Below are positions 34,997 through 46,709 of a DNA stretch of 64,000 nucleotides, one piece after another. The stretch comes from Prunus persica (lineage: Eukaryota; Streptophyta; Magnoliopsida; Rosales; Rosaceae). The notes beneath the pieces were generated by a model. That model was not told where the DNA came from. It ran no database searches and was given only the letters and a program-made list of their open reading frames with translations. Made by a program: the position numbers and the translations under genes. Position 1 is the stretch's first letter. Each line of letters starts with the position of its first letter. The stretch covers positions 31,971,251 to 32,035,250 of the forward strand of contig NC_034009.1 of assembly GCF_000346465.2 (NCBI RefSeq). Reading direction: 5' to 3'.

Positions 34997-37333
34997 GCAG
35001 CTGGCCGGTGCCAACTTACCAACACATATAATACGATTTTCATTCTTGAACAGCGGAACAACATAATCCACAAATAATTAAGACGTACGTATGTATTCAA
35101 GGAGGGAGGAAATAACCCTTTAACATAGAAAATGCACTACTGTCGGTCGTTTCGTATGAATTTGAAATGGATTAAATATGCTGGGTGCAGTGCAGGTCAG
35201 CCATTATATCCATGTTAAGTTGTTGTCAACCAAGGGAAAAGTCTTCAAACCTCAAGGACTTTCGTGCATCGTAAGATTTCGTAAATGATAAATGTCTTAT
35301 CTCATGTCAAAAACATGAACGAATACAATGCGTTTCATGAGAATGTCAATCGTCTGTTCGTGCGTTAAGTCATCTTAATCATGATCAAACCCCAACACTA
35401 AACAAATCATCATCAAGAAGAATGGTCATGGTTGTTTCCTGTGGTTGACATCATGATCTGGAGATGCTGGATGCACTAATATTGCCAAAAAGGTAAGCAA
35501 AAAGTTGATCAATGGAAAACTAAAACAACACAATTATTCAAACTTTCCACCTAATTCCATGCCTTGAGCTTCAAAAGTCAATAGGGTGGGGAACCCTTCC
35601 TCAATCATTCTTCATTTCCCAGAGTCCACACCCTCTCTCAGACTAAATTAATAATATCATATATCTCCACTGTAATTATTTATCAACCTAACCTAGCCTG
35701 CAGTGTTTTCATTCCTTATTCCCCTAATTCTTTATGGTTTCTGTTTTTATTTTTTCTCACACAAAGAAGATAAAAGTGAAATAAGACAAGGACATCAAAC
35801 TTTTTTAAAATTCTAAATTGCTTCTGCAGTAGAGTGTAGAATGTGTTCATTTGATGTGCGTGTGCCGTGTGGTGTGCATGCATTTTGCAGTCCCCACATG
35901 ATTCTAGAGCAGTCAAATTCTATAATATTTGAATTGCACTTATTTCAAACTAGTTTTGTCTATTATGCGTCGTCTGTGCATCAGCTAGCTCTCTCTCAAA
36001 TGCTCGCCTCAAGGAGGAGTAGTAGTTCCTTTCCTTTCGTTCCCCTCCCCTCCTAGTCTTTGGGCCAACAATTAGAGACAAATTTCATATAAGACATGCT
36101 TAGCAACCGTCTCTTTCACCAGAGATTTGAAATTGTTTCTAGTTGTAGCTACTAGCTAGCTAGGTGAATACAATAGGTACAGGATTTATATATTTTGTGC
36201 GCAAGTAATATAAATATATATCGGAAGCCATCTTTTTCTTCTAGGCAACTAACGTAGTTTTGCAATTGACTATTGTCCGCTAGATTTGTTATGATATTGC
36301 ATATGACAAAAAGCAGTGAGAATGAAGCAACTTTTGTGATCTTAAAGCTCTACCGAATTACCCCAATCAAAGGGAAACAATACTCTTTTTTGCTTTTCGG
36401 GTAAGAAATATTTGTCAAAGTTAGAACCTAATACATTGACCTCCAGCAGTAGTAGTGTTTTTCCAAAGGAAAAGCAACTCGGCCGTGACACGTCAGCTGA
36501 AGCCTTGCATGGCCCTCTTCTCATTCCTTCCCCTTAATTACGTGAGAAAGAGACCATTGTTTCCACGACTCTCACCTTTGCGCTGAATGCTGATGGATGG
36601 TCAACCCACCTAACTCCAATCGAATCCAATCTTGAGGGTTAAGTCAGTCAATCCATGTGGGTCCTACTCATTAATCATCACATATTCCTTAGAGGAATGA
36701 CCTAGATACCACCACATACATATTATAAACCACGATATATAATTAATTAAGAGCATACAACTTTCACAATTCCATGCCATCTATCGACTGCGTGGCGTGG
36801 TAATCTTCAACTTAAATACATATTGAAAAATCTTTTCCATTCTTATGTGCATATTGATGTTGGAATAAATAATAAATTTGTAATTATGAATTAAACACCT
36901 TTACAGTGAATGAATGAATGAATGAAACTTGAAAAGTCAAGATGATGGGAGGGAACCAGATTTTCATTCCTCTCGTTCCTCATTCCCTAGACCTAGAAAG
37001 TAAAATAGGCTAGGGAGAAAGATTTGTAATATAATAGAGGGTGATTTTGCACAGAATAATAATTATGCCTGCTGCAGCTCTTCTGTTTAAAAGAAGAAAT
37101 CAGGAACCGACAGAATCCAATATCCAACAGAGCAACGTCGAGATTGGGTGAAACAAGATCGAGATATGAGACCAATACCGAATTCTATTCTATTCTATTA
37201 ATATAATATACACGTGTTGTCTTTCGTCTTTAATTAATTAGCCCGGCCGGCGATTGACGAGACTCATCATGCATATTGTATTGTATTTGTATTGTTTTGC
37301 CCAAAATATGAGACGCATGCAGAAAGTAAAGTA

Positions 37334-37372
37334 AACACACACACACACACACACACACTCTCTCTCTCTCTG
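37334..37372. repeat. (AC)n-(TC)n compound microsatellite
   Basis: About twelve AC units followed directly by about six CT units, in intergenic DNA. Confidence 0.9.
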
Positions 37373-38150
37373 CAAATCTATCTGCATCCACACACAATAA
37401 TTAAATAATTTTGATTCATAGAGAGAGGCCAGCAGGTCAATACTAAGATACTAAAACTATTTATTTACTAGCTAAAAGTTGTAGAGCCAGTTTGGCACTG
37501 CCAGGTGCAGCAAATCATGTCATCAGTCATTCAAGATATTTATGATCCCATCCCATCCCCAGCTTTTTATATCATGCATTTTTCTTTCTTTCTTTCTTTT
37601 CTCTGTCTACAATCAATACAAATACAAATACAAATCTTCTTCTCAAACCACATCCACATGCATACATCACATCACATATCACATCATGCATGACATACAT
37701 ACATACATGACACAGTTGTCGAGGTGCATTTACGTTTTACCTGCACACGCCAAATATACCGGCGTCCTCGAAGCCGCCTCCTCACTTCACTTTTTGTCTT
37801 TCTCCATATCCATCCAGTTTCTCTTATTCATGATCATGACTTTGCTAGGCCGACCCTTGCTTCATAGCCACCTCTCTCCTCCCTCATCCTCCTATATTAA
37901 TTTACCTTATAGTAATAATAATTATACGACTTAAATTGATTGAGACTTCAAAGTTACCGTTTTCACTTTTTTGTATTTACTTGCTTTCGTTGCCATATAA
38001 TATAAACTCAAAAATGCAAAAGAAAGAGAATAAGTTAATTTTGCTACTGTTACGCTGCTGCTACTGCTACTACTGCAAGAATTTCAGAATTTAATAACAT
38101 TATATAATAATATTTTATTTATAATAATGGTAAAGAAATGGTTGGTGTTT

Positions 38151-38152
<2 letters not shown>

Positions 38153-38203
<51 letters not shown>

Positions 38204-38521
38204 GTGTCTCTCTGGCCTTGCTTTTGCCGTATGCATCATTCCATTTGCGCAGGAATTTCCATCATTCCTTTCTTCCTTCTCTGCTCTTTTCCATCATTAT
38301 CGTACTGTGCCCTCCTCCCTGCCAATACCATACAGTATTCTGCCCACACAGAACCATACACAAAATTTAAAATTTATTTTAAGGACCCTACTTCTCTCTC
38401 TCTCTCTCTCTCTCTGTGTGGGACATGTTTACAACCCCACCTCTGCTAGACTGCTATTACATTTGCTAGCTAGCTAATGCCCTAATAACACCTTTTTTGT
38501 ATTCTCTCTCTCTCTCTCTCT
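38153..38521. repeat. Cluster of three CT/TC microsatellites
   Basis: CT-rich runs at 38153-38213, about 38393-38416 and about 38503-38521. The open frames read as Ser-Leu repeats across them are artefacts. Confidence 0.85.
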
Positions 38522-39158
38522 CATGCGGTCAATTTGATCAATTCAAGACTCATCATCTTTCGTGTCAATAAACCAAAACACTGTCTTCATGCAGCATGCG
38601 CTCAATTTGGAGCATCTACACATATACATACATACATACATTACATCAGCAGTGTACGTACGTGTACGTATGGGATAATGAAATGAACAAAGTACGTATA
38701 CATATAGTAGGAGGGAGGGGAGTTTGTTTGATATTTTCCATTCTCTTATCCCAGGGCAGGCCTAGACTAAGGGGATCTCTTACTTCTCCATTTATTAAAA
38801 TATACGAGAAAACAAGTGTTGTTTGTCTTTATATTGTTTAGTTAGATCCATCATGACATATAATTATAATCAGATGATGATATTTCTCCTTCTAATTAAT
38901 TAGATCCCCTAAGGCTAACTTTATAAGCTATTTATTTGATTACTGAAATATCAATCTTATCCTTTGGTTGACCAGAAAGAAACCATATCCTAGAACCCAG
39001 GCCTAAAGCCACCCTAGATTGAGAAAACTCGAGTACGGCGGTGGCCAGCTGCCCGACCTCTTGTCAATCCCATTGGCACCCCTACACCCTACCACATGGG
39101 ATTTGAGCTCCAAAAGTTGTTCATTTCCCCAGTTATCTAAAGAAGATTGAATAAATAA

Positions 39159-39651
39159 AGGGTTAATCGTTTTATTAGCACATGAATTTAAATTCGATTT
39201 CCATTTGAGTCTCTCAATTTTCAAAATCATTTTCGTGGTCCTTTAATTTTACTTTCGTTAGGATAAATGATTATACTGTCAATTTTGTTAACTTTTTCTG
39301 TTAAATGTAGGAGTAAAATTGTATTTTTATATTAAAACAAAAAATAATATCTTTAAAATAACAATAAAATCAAATAAAATAAAAAACCAACAACAACCAA
39401 AAAAAAGTTTTGGGGAACAGGATAGAGGGTGAGGGAGAGAGTTTAATTTTAATTTTTCATTCATATTTTAATCAAATTTGATACAAAAATACCATTTTGC
39501 CGTTGCATTTAACAGAAAAGTTAACAAAATTGACGGAAGAACCATTTGTCATAAAGAAACTAAAGTTGAAGGACTACGGTAATGATTTTGAAAATTGAGG
39601 GACTCAAATACAAATTTGTATAAGTTCAGAGACTAATAAAATAATTAACTT
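39159..39651. mobile_element. Inverted-repeat MITE-like element, about 490 bp
   Basis: The left arm (from GGTTAATCGTTTTATTAG at 39161) and the reverse complement of the right arm (ending near 39650) align over about 140 bases. Shared words include CTCAATTTTCAAAATCATT and AATTTTGTTAACTTTTCTGT. A 9-base direct repeat AATAAATAA flanks it at 39150-39158 and 39652-39660, which fits a Mutator-type element. Because that repeat is low-complexity, the boundary could be off by a few bases. There is no coding capacity. Confidence 0.7.
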
Positions 39652-39660
39652 AATAAATAA

Positions 39661-40633
39661 ATAAATAAACACACGTGATGAAAAAGGTGTAAACGTGCAA
39701 GGAGAGAGTGTATCTACGTACAGGGGCGTGTATCCGATTCCTAAGGAAATATGGATATTATTAACGGCTACAAAAATCTATCTGTCTTGTTCTTGTATAG
39801 CCACGTAGACAGATAGGAACCTTTTACAATTACACAAAGTTTAGGGACACTTTTTACAATTTTACAAAAGAAAATTCTTAAGCATATCCCTTCCTTTTTT
39901 TTTTTTTTGGTTCTTCTTATTATACGGAAAGGAAAATTACAAAACAAAACCTTCAGGGCAAGGAAGCCGAAAGATGTCAGTTCCCTTCCATTGGAAAATT
40001 TGAATAAGTACAAATTAACCTGCAATGTTGCATGATAAATTCATGCTGGTGTCGTGTTTTTGTAGAAGTTAGTTTGATTAGTATTACAAAATTAGGATTT
40101 GTATTTGGCCTGGTGACTGGTCAAATATCACATAATTTCTAAGAGCCAGCAGAGACGCTGAGGGTTCTCCGAATTTTTCAAAAGTCGGCACCGTCTTTCT
40201 AAGTTAGGCCGTGGCCGTCGTCGCCATGGTTACAGGCTGCGTCTCCACAGACAACTCTACACTAGTGCACACCTAGAGATTAGAATGAGAATCGCTGCTG
40301 TGATATGATATGACTATCTCATTATCTTCTTGGGATGTCTAAGTCTTGTCCTTTCTCACAATCACAGCCGTAGATTCTTGGTTGAAAGCCGTATTCCAAA
40401 TATTACAAAGCAGGGTCTACGGTCCAGATTTCACTAGAGTATATACCCTTTTGTCTCCTTGTTTAACTTGTCTCTGCAGGTTTGGGGAGCTGTTTTATTA
40501 TTCTTTTGCCTTTGAATGTTATGATCTGGTTGACTTTGAAGGTGTTTGAGTTTGACATAAAGGCCTCAATAGTCCAACAGGAAACACAATAGTAAAGAGA
40601 GTTTGGCTTTTGACTACATCTTCAAGACAAGAG

Positions 40634-40675
<42 letters not shown>

Positions 40676-40968
40676 GCGAATTGGTGGGTACCTCAACCTG
40701 CAGACATCCTATTCATACCTAAAGCTATTGGGAAGGAAGGAAGAAAGCAAATAGAATTTAGAATTATGGGTTTCAGTGGGAATCGGATTAATTACCAAAC
40801 GTAGCAAAAAAAAACTAAATCAACCTGTCCGTCTGTAAATGTAATGCCTAAACACAGGAAGCATTATTACTATTTCAAATAACTATGGATCTGTCTGTTC
40901 ATCCTGTAAGCTGCAGGTAGATTGAAAAAGGGTTAGGTCCCTTTGTTTGTCCTATACCCTTCAAACTC
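39661..40968. other. Intergenic sequence, no supported gene
   Basis: AT-rich. It contains a T run near 39896-39908 and the GA tract at 40631-40670. The ORFs have no family signature. Confidence 0.5.
40631..40670. repeat. (GA)n microsatellite
   Basis: About twenty GA units, interrupted once near the left end. Confidence 0.85.
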
Positions 40969-41124
40969 GGAAATATTTTTACTCACAACTTTAATCTAAG
41001 GTGTATTCTCACTATTCTTCTTAATACTTGGCAATGTCATATTTATACATATGCACACATGTCAAATATTAAAAAAGATGGTGAGAATATACATTGGGTT
41101 AAAATGGTAAGTAAAAATACTCTC
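40969..41124. mobile_element. Mutator-type MITE, 156 bp
   Basis: An exact 9-base duplication TTCAAACTC flanks it at 40960-40968 and 41125-41133. The ends are inverted repeats of about 60 bases with mismatches: GGAAATATTTTTACTCAC on the left and, read on the other strand, GAGAGTATTTTTACTTAC on the right, then GTATTCTCAC words in both. The 9-base duplication points to the Mutator superfamily. The arms differ in sequence from the MITE at 1085-1232, so this is a different family and an older insertion. Confidence 0.82.
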
Positions 41125-41133
41125 TTCAAACTC

Positions 41134-42150
41134 ACCAACCACAATCCCTAAAATGCGTTATGATTCAATTAACCAATAAATGAACTGAAAACGGAATTTA
41201 AACCTGGGTTGAATTTCAAATGAATTGCCATGTGCCATGTGACTATCTTTTTTATGTTTTTGTTGGGGTTGTTGGTTTTTTAGCTGAAAAAAGAAGATAA
41301 AAAAAGATGCTAGCTCGTTAAATGCTGCCAACCCATTTCAAAAGAGGGGACCAAGCAAGCAGCATCGGATTGAATAAAATCCTTTTATTTACTTGAGTTC
41401 AATCATGCGATTTCAAGGCCTATGCCAGATTGAATCATAAAAATGGTTGGTCTTGGTCCTTTCTTTCTCACATAAAACACTACTAGACTAGACTACTAGG
41501 CTTAGGGTAAAAGAAAAGAAGAAGGTGGTCCAATAAATGCTGGCGTACCTACAATTACAACACTGTCTCATATCGTCTGCTCTACAATGCTCTATACAAT
41601 TGTAACATCACAAAGGAAAAATCTACTCATTTTTGTTGTATTTTTTAACCACCTTATTATTTTGAGTTCAGTCAAATTTATTCTTATCGCGGTAAGTTTT
41701 TTGTTTCACCGTCACTTATGTGAGTTGCAAAATGTCGATTTTGTTCGTGGATTTTTCTAAGAAAGACATGCGAACAACAATTGTTTCTTTATAATATTGC
41801 ATATATGAATTATATATTCTTACAAAACAAACAAACAACATACAGAAAGGGTGAAAACGTCATTTTGGTATGTAAATACTTTTCTTTGGTTAAATTACAA
41901 TACACGTGATCTAAATAAATATTTGACTTCAACTTCTTTCAATCAACTTTTATTTTATTTTACGTGTGGAAATTAAAAAAATGTAAGGGGGGCGCCCTGC
42001 TGTGGCGAGCAAGGTTGAGTGCCCCAAACCAAGACTGAGAAATAATAATATTTTTTACGAGAGAGGACAAATGAATAATATAATTTCATGGCGAGGGCGC
42101 TTTCTGATATCATAACGACGTTGGCGTATATATCAGAAGCAGAATTGAAT

Positions 42151-42196
<46 letters not shown>

Positions 42197-42317
42197 CAAA
42201 GCTTGGGAAGCAGTTGGTTGGTTGGTTGTAGTATGCTGCTACTGCTGCCATAGGGGTAATGATTTAGAGAGAAGGTTAAAAAAAGATCAGAATTTCGGAA
42301 GCTCGTGAAGATACGTT

Positions 42318-42365
<48 letters not shown>

Positions 42366-42957
42366 TTCTATATTCTTTTGTTTTATATTAAAAATTCTAT
42401 AAATTAATTAATTAATATTGGGTTGACACAGTGCAAGGAAGGAAGGTGTGCCAACAAAGAAATAAACAGAAGGTGCACAGGAATACCCCACTCGTACAAG
42501 CAGCAGGGAGCAGGGAGCAGGGGCAGCTAGTAAAAATAGTAGCAATAGCAAAGAGGTATTATCAGACTCTTTAAGGAATTTACAGACCTTCTCAGCTCGT
42601 CTTATCCTTTTCTCGTGATCTCTCTCTCTCTCATACTGGCCTTAAATTCCTCCTCTTTCTTTGAAATCCCTGCTGTGCCTACAAACCGACACGCTTCCAA
42701 AGGGTTTGAAACTTTCAACTTTAGAGGAAGAAGAAAAAGGATATATGTTTTCTACAAGTAGAACAATACCAACCCAAGTCTTAGGGGTCTGAAGGTTGCA
42801 AGAGTTTTTTTATCAGGGGATTTGGAGAAGACCCAGGTAGCTCTGACATTTTGTTAACAGCAACAAGTAATTAAGGAGAGAATTATCTAGGTTTGGAGGA
42901 CCCCTCTTTGGATTAAGAGGGGGTTTTGATAGGAAAAACAATTGTTAAGGAGGAAAA
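41134..42957. other. Upstream region of the Myb gene
   Basis: No ORF is supported. GA tracts at 42155-42194 and 42331-42362 (the latter preceded by a TG run), a GGGAGCA direct repeat near 42504-42520 and a pyrimidine-rich stretch near 42610-42640 lie within 800 bases of the Myb ATG. The leader just before the ATG is A- and G-rich. Confidence 0.5.
42155..42362. repeat. Two (GA)n tracts upstream of the Myb gene
   Basis: GA runs at 42155-42194 and 42331-42362. The second follows a short TG run at 42317-42330. Confidence 0.85.
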
Positions 42958-43171
42958 ATGACTAGTTGTAGTGCAAGGAACGGTGCTGTGAGGCAGTATG
43001 TAAGATCAAAGGTGCCTCGTCTGAGATGGACCCCTGAGCTTCATCACTGCTTTCTTCATTCCATTGAGAGGCTCGGAGGCCATAAAAGTGAGTAATATCA
43101 TAACCATCTTGTCTTAACTTTTGTTTCTTCGTCTTCTTTTGAAAATAGAAATGAAAAGTTTCTTATATGTT

Positions 43172-43212
<41 letters not shown>

Positions 43213-45839
43213 CCCCAAGAGGCTACACCAAAACTTGTTCTTCAGTTGATGGATGTCAAAGGGCTCACCATTTCTCATGTCAAAAGCCATCTCCAGGTTT
43301 TGTATTTGTCTTTCTCTCTCTCTCCTGATGGTTCGTCTAGTCTTTTAACTGCTTCTGTTCTTGTAAGCTATACGTTAAAATGTTCATTTTCTTTCATACT
43401 TTTCTTTATCTGTTTGCCTTCTCCTTCTTTTGATCAGATGTACAGAAGCATGAGGGGCGACCTGGGTACTAGACAACAAGGTATTTATCCAACTTCTTCA
43501 CAGCCCTTTATTAAATTTGTTTTATTTTGGCTGATTTCTTGTAAAAGCTTTCTTCTTTTTACATTTTCATGTTTGTATTTTATCCTCTACTACTCCTGGT
43601 CTAATATGCAGTTCTGGTAGACTATCCATTTGTTTCCTCTAATGGCCCGTGCTCAGGGCCAGTATAAACGCCCGTGATAGTATAAAATGAGACTCTACGG
43701 ATGCAGCATCACCTCATTTATTATGTGTAATTCCTTGTAATATTTATTGCTTAGTTGATGCCCCAAATGGGTGATAGAGAAAGTGCACCATTATTCTTTC
43801 CGGTCTTCTCGTATTGGCACTTCTCATGAAAGTGAAAATACAAACACCTCTCAGTCCCGAACTCTGCCATAAAATTCTCGAAATGTCACTTGGGACTTAT
43901 TTATTTTGCCTTTACTGTTGCTTTTTTTTACTTCTCTCTTTCTCGCGTTCTGTCTGATGATTTTTCTGGTGCTCTAGTGACAGATAGGAGTTGCACGCAA
44001 CCAAGAAAACAATTGTTTGAAGAGCATGATGATGGGTGTCTTGATGAATTAAATGGTGTGAGTTTTTACCCATCTTCCAAATCTATCAGAGAATCAGATT
44101 CTCAGCTCATCTACAGTACTCCCCGCCGTTCAAAAAGGTTAGTCTGCACCTACATACATGTACTCTGCAGGCACTCTTTCTTTTTCTTTGTTTTGTTTTG
44201 TTTTTGGGGGAAGGGGTGGTGGGTGAAGGTGCTCAGATGATGTTTCAGGCTTCTGATCAAATGTCAACAAAGTAAGTAATAAAGATGGTGTGATCAGAAA
44301 CAAACAAAAAGGAATGGCATTGCATTGCATGATATCTTTGCTTTTTCTGAACTCTGCTTTCTTGTTCTAGATATATATAATATAGTATAGGGTTCTTTTC
44401 TTATATAGTTATATATATATGTATATATATGTTCTGCTTTTTGTCTGATTTGTCTCCTTCGGTGGATCAGAGCTAGAACCGAGACGACGAGTTCAATCTC
44501 AGAGGGCCTGCAGCAGCAATGCAGCCAAGGAATATATGAGACAGTCTCAAATCCGTACTCTTTTGATGATAATGTGTTGGCAATGGCTCAACAACAGCGT
44601 GGGGGATTTAAGGAGCCTAACCCCTCAGCCTTGTCTCTGCCACAACCTCATCTTCATTACAACTTCAACCACCCCTCCTCCCAATTTTCTCTGCAAGAAT
44701 CTGACTTCTTCAAGGTACCTAACACTTCTCTCTCTCTCTCTCTCCCCAACTTCTTTAACAAATTTAAATGTAGAGTTGTTGAGTGTAAAGTTGGTTTTTG
44801 CTTTTCAAGTTTCAACCAAATTTTCTTTGCACGAATCCAGACATGTCCTTCTGAGTATGACCAGCGATGGCATGGATGGAATGTCCATTACCTTTTCTTT
44901 TGAAGTCAACCTGCTTCACCTCTATTGCCTAAACAGTAGTTCACCACTTTTGCGTAGTGTTCAATAATATATTTTCTGTATTATTTTAAATGGGTGAAAC
45001 CTCTTCTTTATAATATCCTTGTTTCACTTTTTTATTCTCCTCCTGGGTCCTGGCCTTTAAGACAAGAGTGTGGAAAAGTTTTCAAAACTAGCTATAATAT
45101 AATTCTTCAATCATATAATGTCACATTGTTTCCTCTCCGGCTCTTTGGTTCTTCCGTTCACTGTGTTTTTTAATTAAAGTTAAAATTCATTTTCTAATGA
45201 CCCGATTTTTTGTTTTCTTCACCCCATAATGATTTCTCTACAAAAAGTAGTTGGGTGCATCATTTCATTTTGAAACAGGAGACAGACTGCTTTTGGTTTT
45301 GCAAGTAATCGTCTACTCTATTTAATTTCAAGATCTACCTAGCTACTGTTGATTTGTCGTTTACATGAGTTGCATTGTATTTTCTATTTTGTATAGAAAC
45401 ATTGTTGCACAGAGGTCTTTGGTTGTTGCTGAAAACTCTTACATTCTGTGGTCCAATTCTGATTCGTGTATAAATAGGGGACCCCTCCCCCCTCCCTCCC
45501 TCCAGACCACCTTATGAGTGCCCAAACAGCAAATTCAATCAAAATGTTAATTTTTTTTTTTTTTTTTTGGATTTGGGTTTGTGACAGGTTACCAAACCAG
45601 AGGCAAGAGCAGATGCTGATCAAGACAATGAAGACGGTGATTGTCAACTATCACTCTCTCTCTCATTACATCATCCTTCTTCCCACAAGAGTAAGAGTAA
45701 TGCTTCTTCAAGTGAGTTCAGTGGTGCAATCTCATCATATTCCTCCTCGAGGTCCAACTATAAAGATTGCTCCACCTCTTCTTCTGGGAACCATCGCAGT
45801 ATTAATTTAAATCTTTCCATTGCCCTCTGCGGTAAATGA
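42958..45839 (+). CDS. GARP/G2-like Myb transcription factor with EAR-like motifs (301 aa)
   Basis: Six exons (42958-43087, 43220-43296, 43438-43480, 43978-44137, 44471-44714, 45588-45839) give 301 residues. Residues 19-73 form the single GARP Myb-like domain: VPRLRWTPELHHCFLHSIERLGG, then ATPKLVLQLMDVKGLTISHVK, ending SHLQMYRSM. It is split by introns at the positions usual for this group, which includes KANADI and the At1g14600/MOF1-like factors; I assign it to the latter. It is a nuclear DNA-binding protein. The C-terminal exon contains CQLSLSLSL (residues 237-245), a strong LxLxL EAR-like repression motif, and the protein ends INLNLSIALCGK, a second LxL-type motif. It is therefore likely a repressor. 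No coiled coil of the PHR/MYB-CC type is seen. Intron 1 carries a long CT tract. Confidence 0.92.
43174..43209. repeat. (CT)n tract in Myb intron 1
   Basis: About eighteen CT units just before the acceptor site at 43219. They form an unusually long polypyrimidine tract in intron 1 (43088-43219). Confidence 0.85.
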
Positions 45840-46709
45840 TTTCACTGTAAAAAAGAGTAATCTGTTTTGTCCCAGTAGTAGATTATTTCATGCCCTTACC
45901 GCATTTGTTGGTTCTTTCTGTTCTTTGTTCTTTGTTCCTAGTTAATTTATCTTTACTTCTTCTTCTCATCGAGCTACATAGTTAATTAGTTGAGTGAGTT
46001 CCACTTTTGATTCTTCTAGAACAGCAAAGAGTACATCTTTATGAAAGAACTCTTTTTAAGTTTCAAATTTCTTACAAGATTATCCTTCTTCACGGTAATC
46101 TGATGCCACTTCTATGACATAATAAGACAGCGGCATTTGGAACCTTTGTCTAACCGGAGTTCAGCCAATCTATCTATGTACGACAGAAAAGACGTAAGAG
46201 TTGCAAACCTTAATTATGTATCTAATTGGTCCAAGAATTTTATAGAGAGCGTGAAGCCCATGCCCATTTGTACGGAGTTAATTGTGGGTTGGATTTGTAG
46301 AGCATCATGGGCCGGCTCAACTAGCTATGATACGGACCCACTTTTGGTCATCGCCATGCTCGCAATGTTGTGGAAATCTTCTCTTGTAATCTCAAATCTA
46401 ATAATGACAACTTCATGGCAAAGTTTAGGAGCGATACATTGGTCCATTGCATTTGCCCTGTTTCCTCAGCGCAGACATACCCAAAACAAGTAGTAGCAGT
46501 AAACACTACAGAAAAAAAAGAAAAGAAAAACCAACTACAAAACTGGATAGCTGTTGCTGCTGTTGGGGTCCAATCAGTTGGGAGCAAATTTTATAGCACA
46601 TCTAACACCAGCTACAAAGTCAGTCAATACACTGTTCCTTTTCATGATCTTCCAATGTCTTCCCCCAAAATTAGGTCATGGCGGAAGTTATAAGATGCTT
46701 TAATCCTTG
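45840..46709. other. Convergent 3' spacer between Myb and THUMP genes
   Basis: Nothing beyond the probable 3' untranslated regions. The ORF on either strand near 46137-46690 has no family signature. Confidence 0.5.

Larger units (their letters stand above)
32023..39158. other. Long AT-rich region without supported gene (first part)
   Basis: About 7 kb with no ORF that I can match to a protein family. Open frames across 37.5-38.5 kb come from CT and TTTC microsatellites. Near 34256-34310 and 34318-34380 there is a loose inverted similarity (GGGCTGACAGTTGAG / AACTTTGGGCTATCAAGG words). I looked for common conserved plant microRNAs and for tRNA boxes and found none. The far right end is probably upstream DNA of the Myb gene. 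Confidence 0.5.

Noticed and set aside
38127..38477. Ser-Leu-rich ORFs of 100 codons or more
   Set aside because: Products of CT microsatellites read in three frames.
35000..39000. Possible conserved microRNA precursors in the gene-poor region
   Set aside because: I looked by eye for common conserved plant mature sequences (for example the miR156, miR166, miR172, miR319 and miR390 families) and found none. Lineage-specific ones cannot be excluded.
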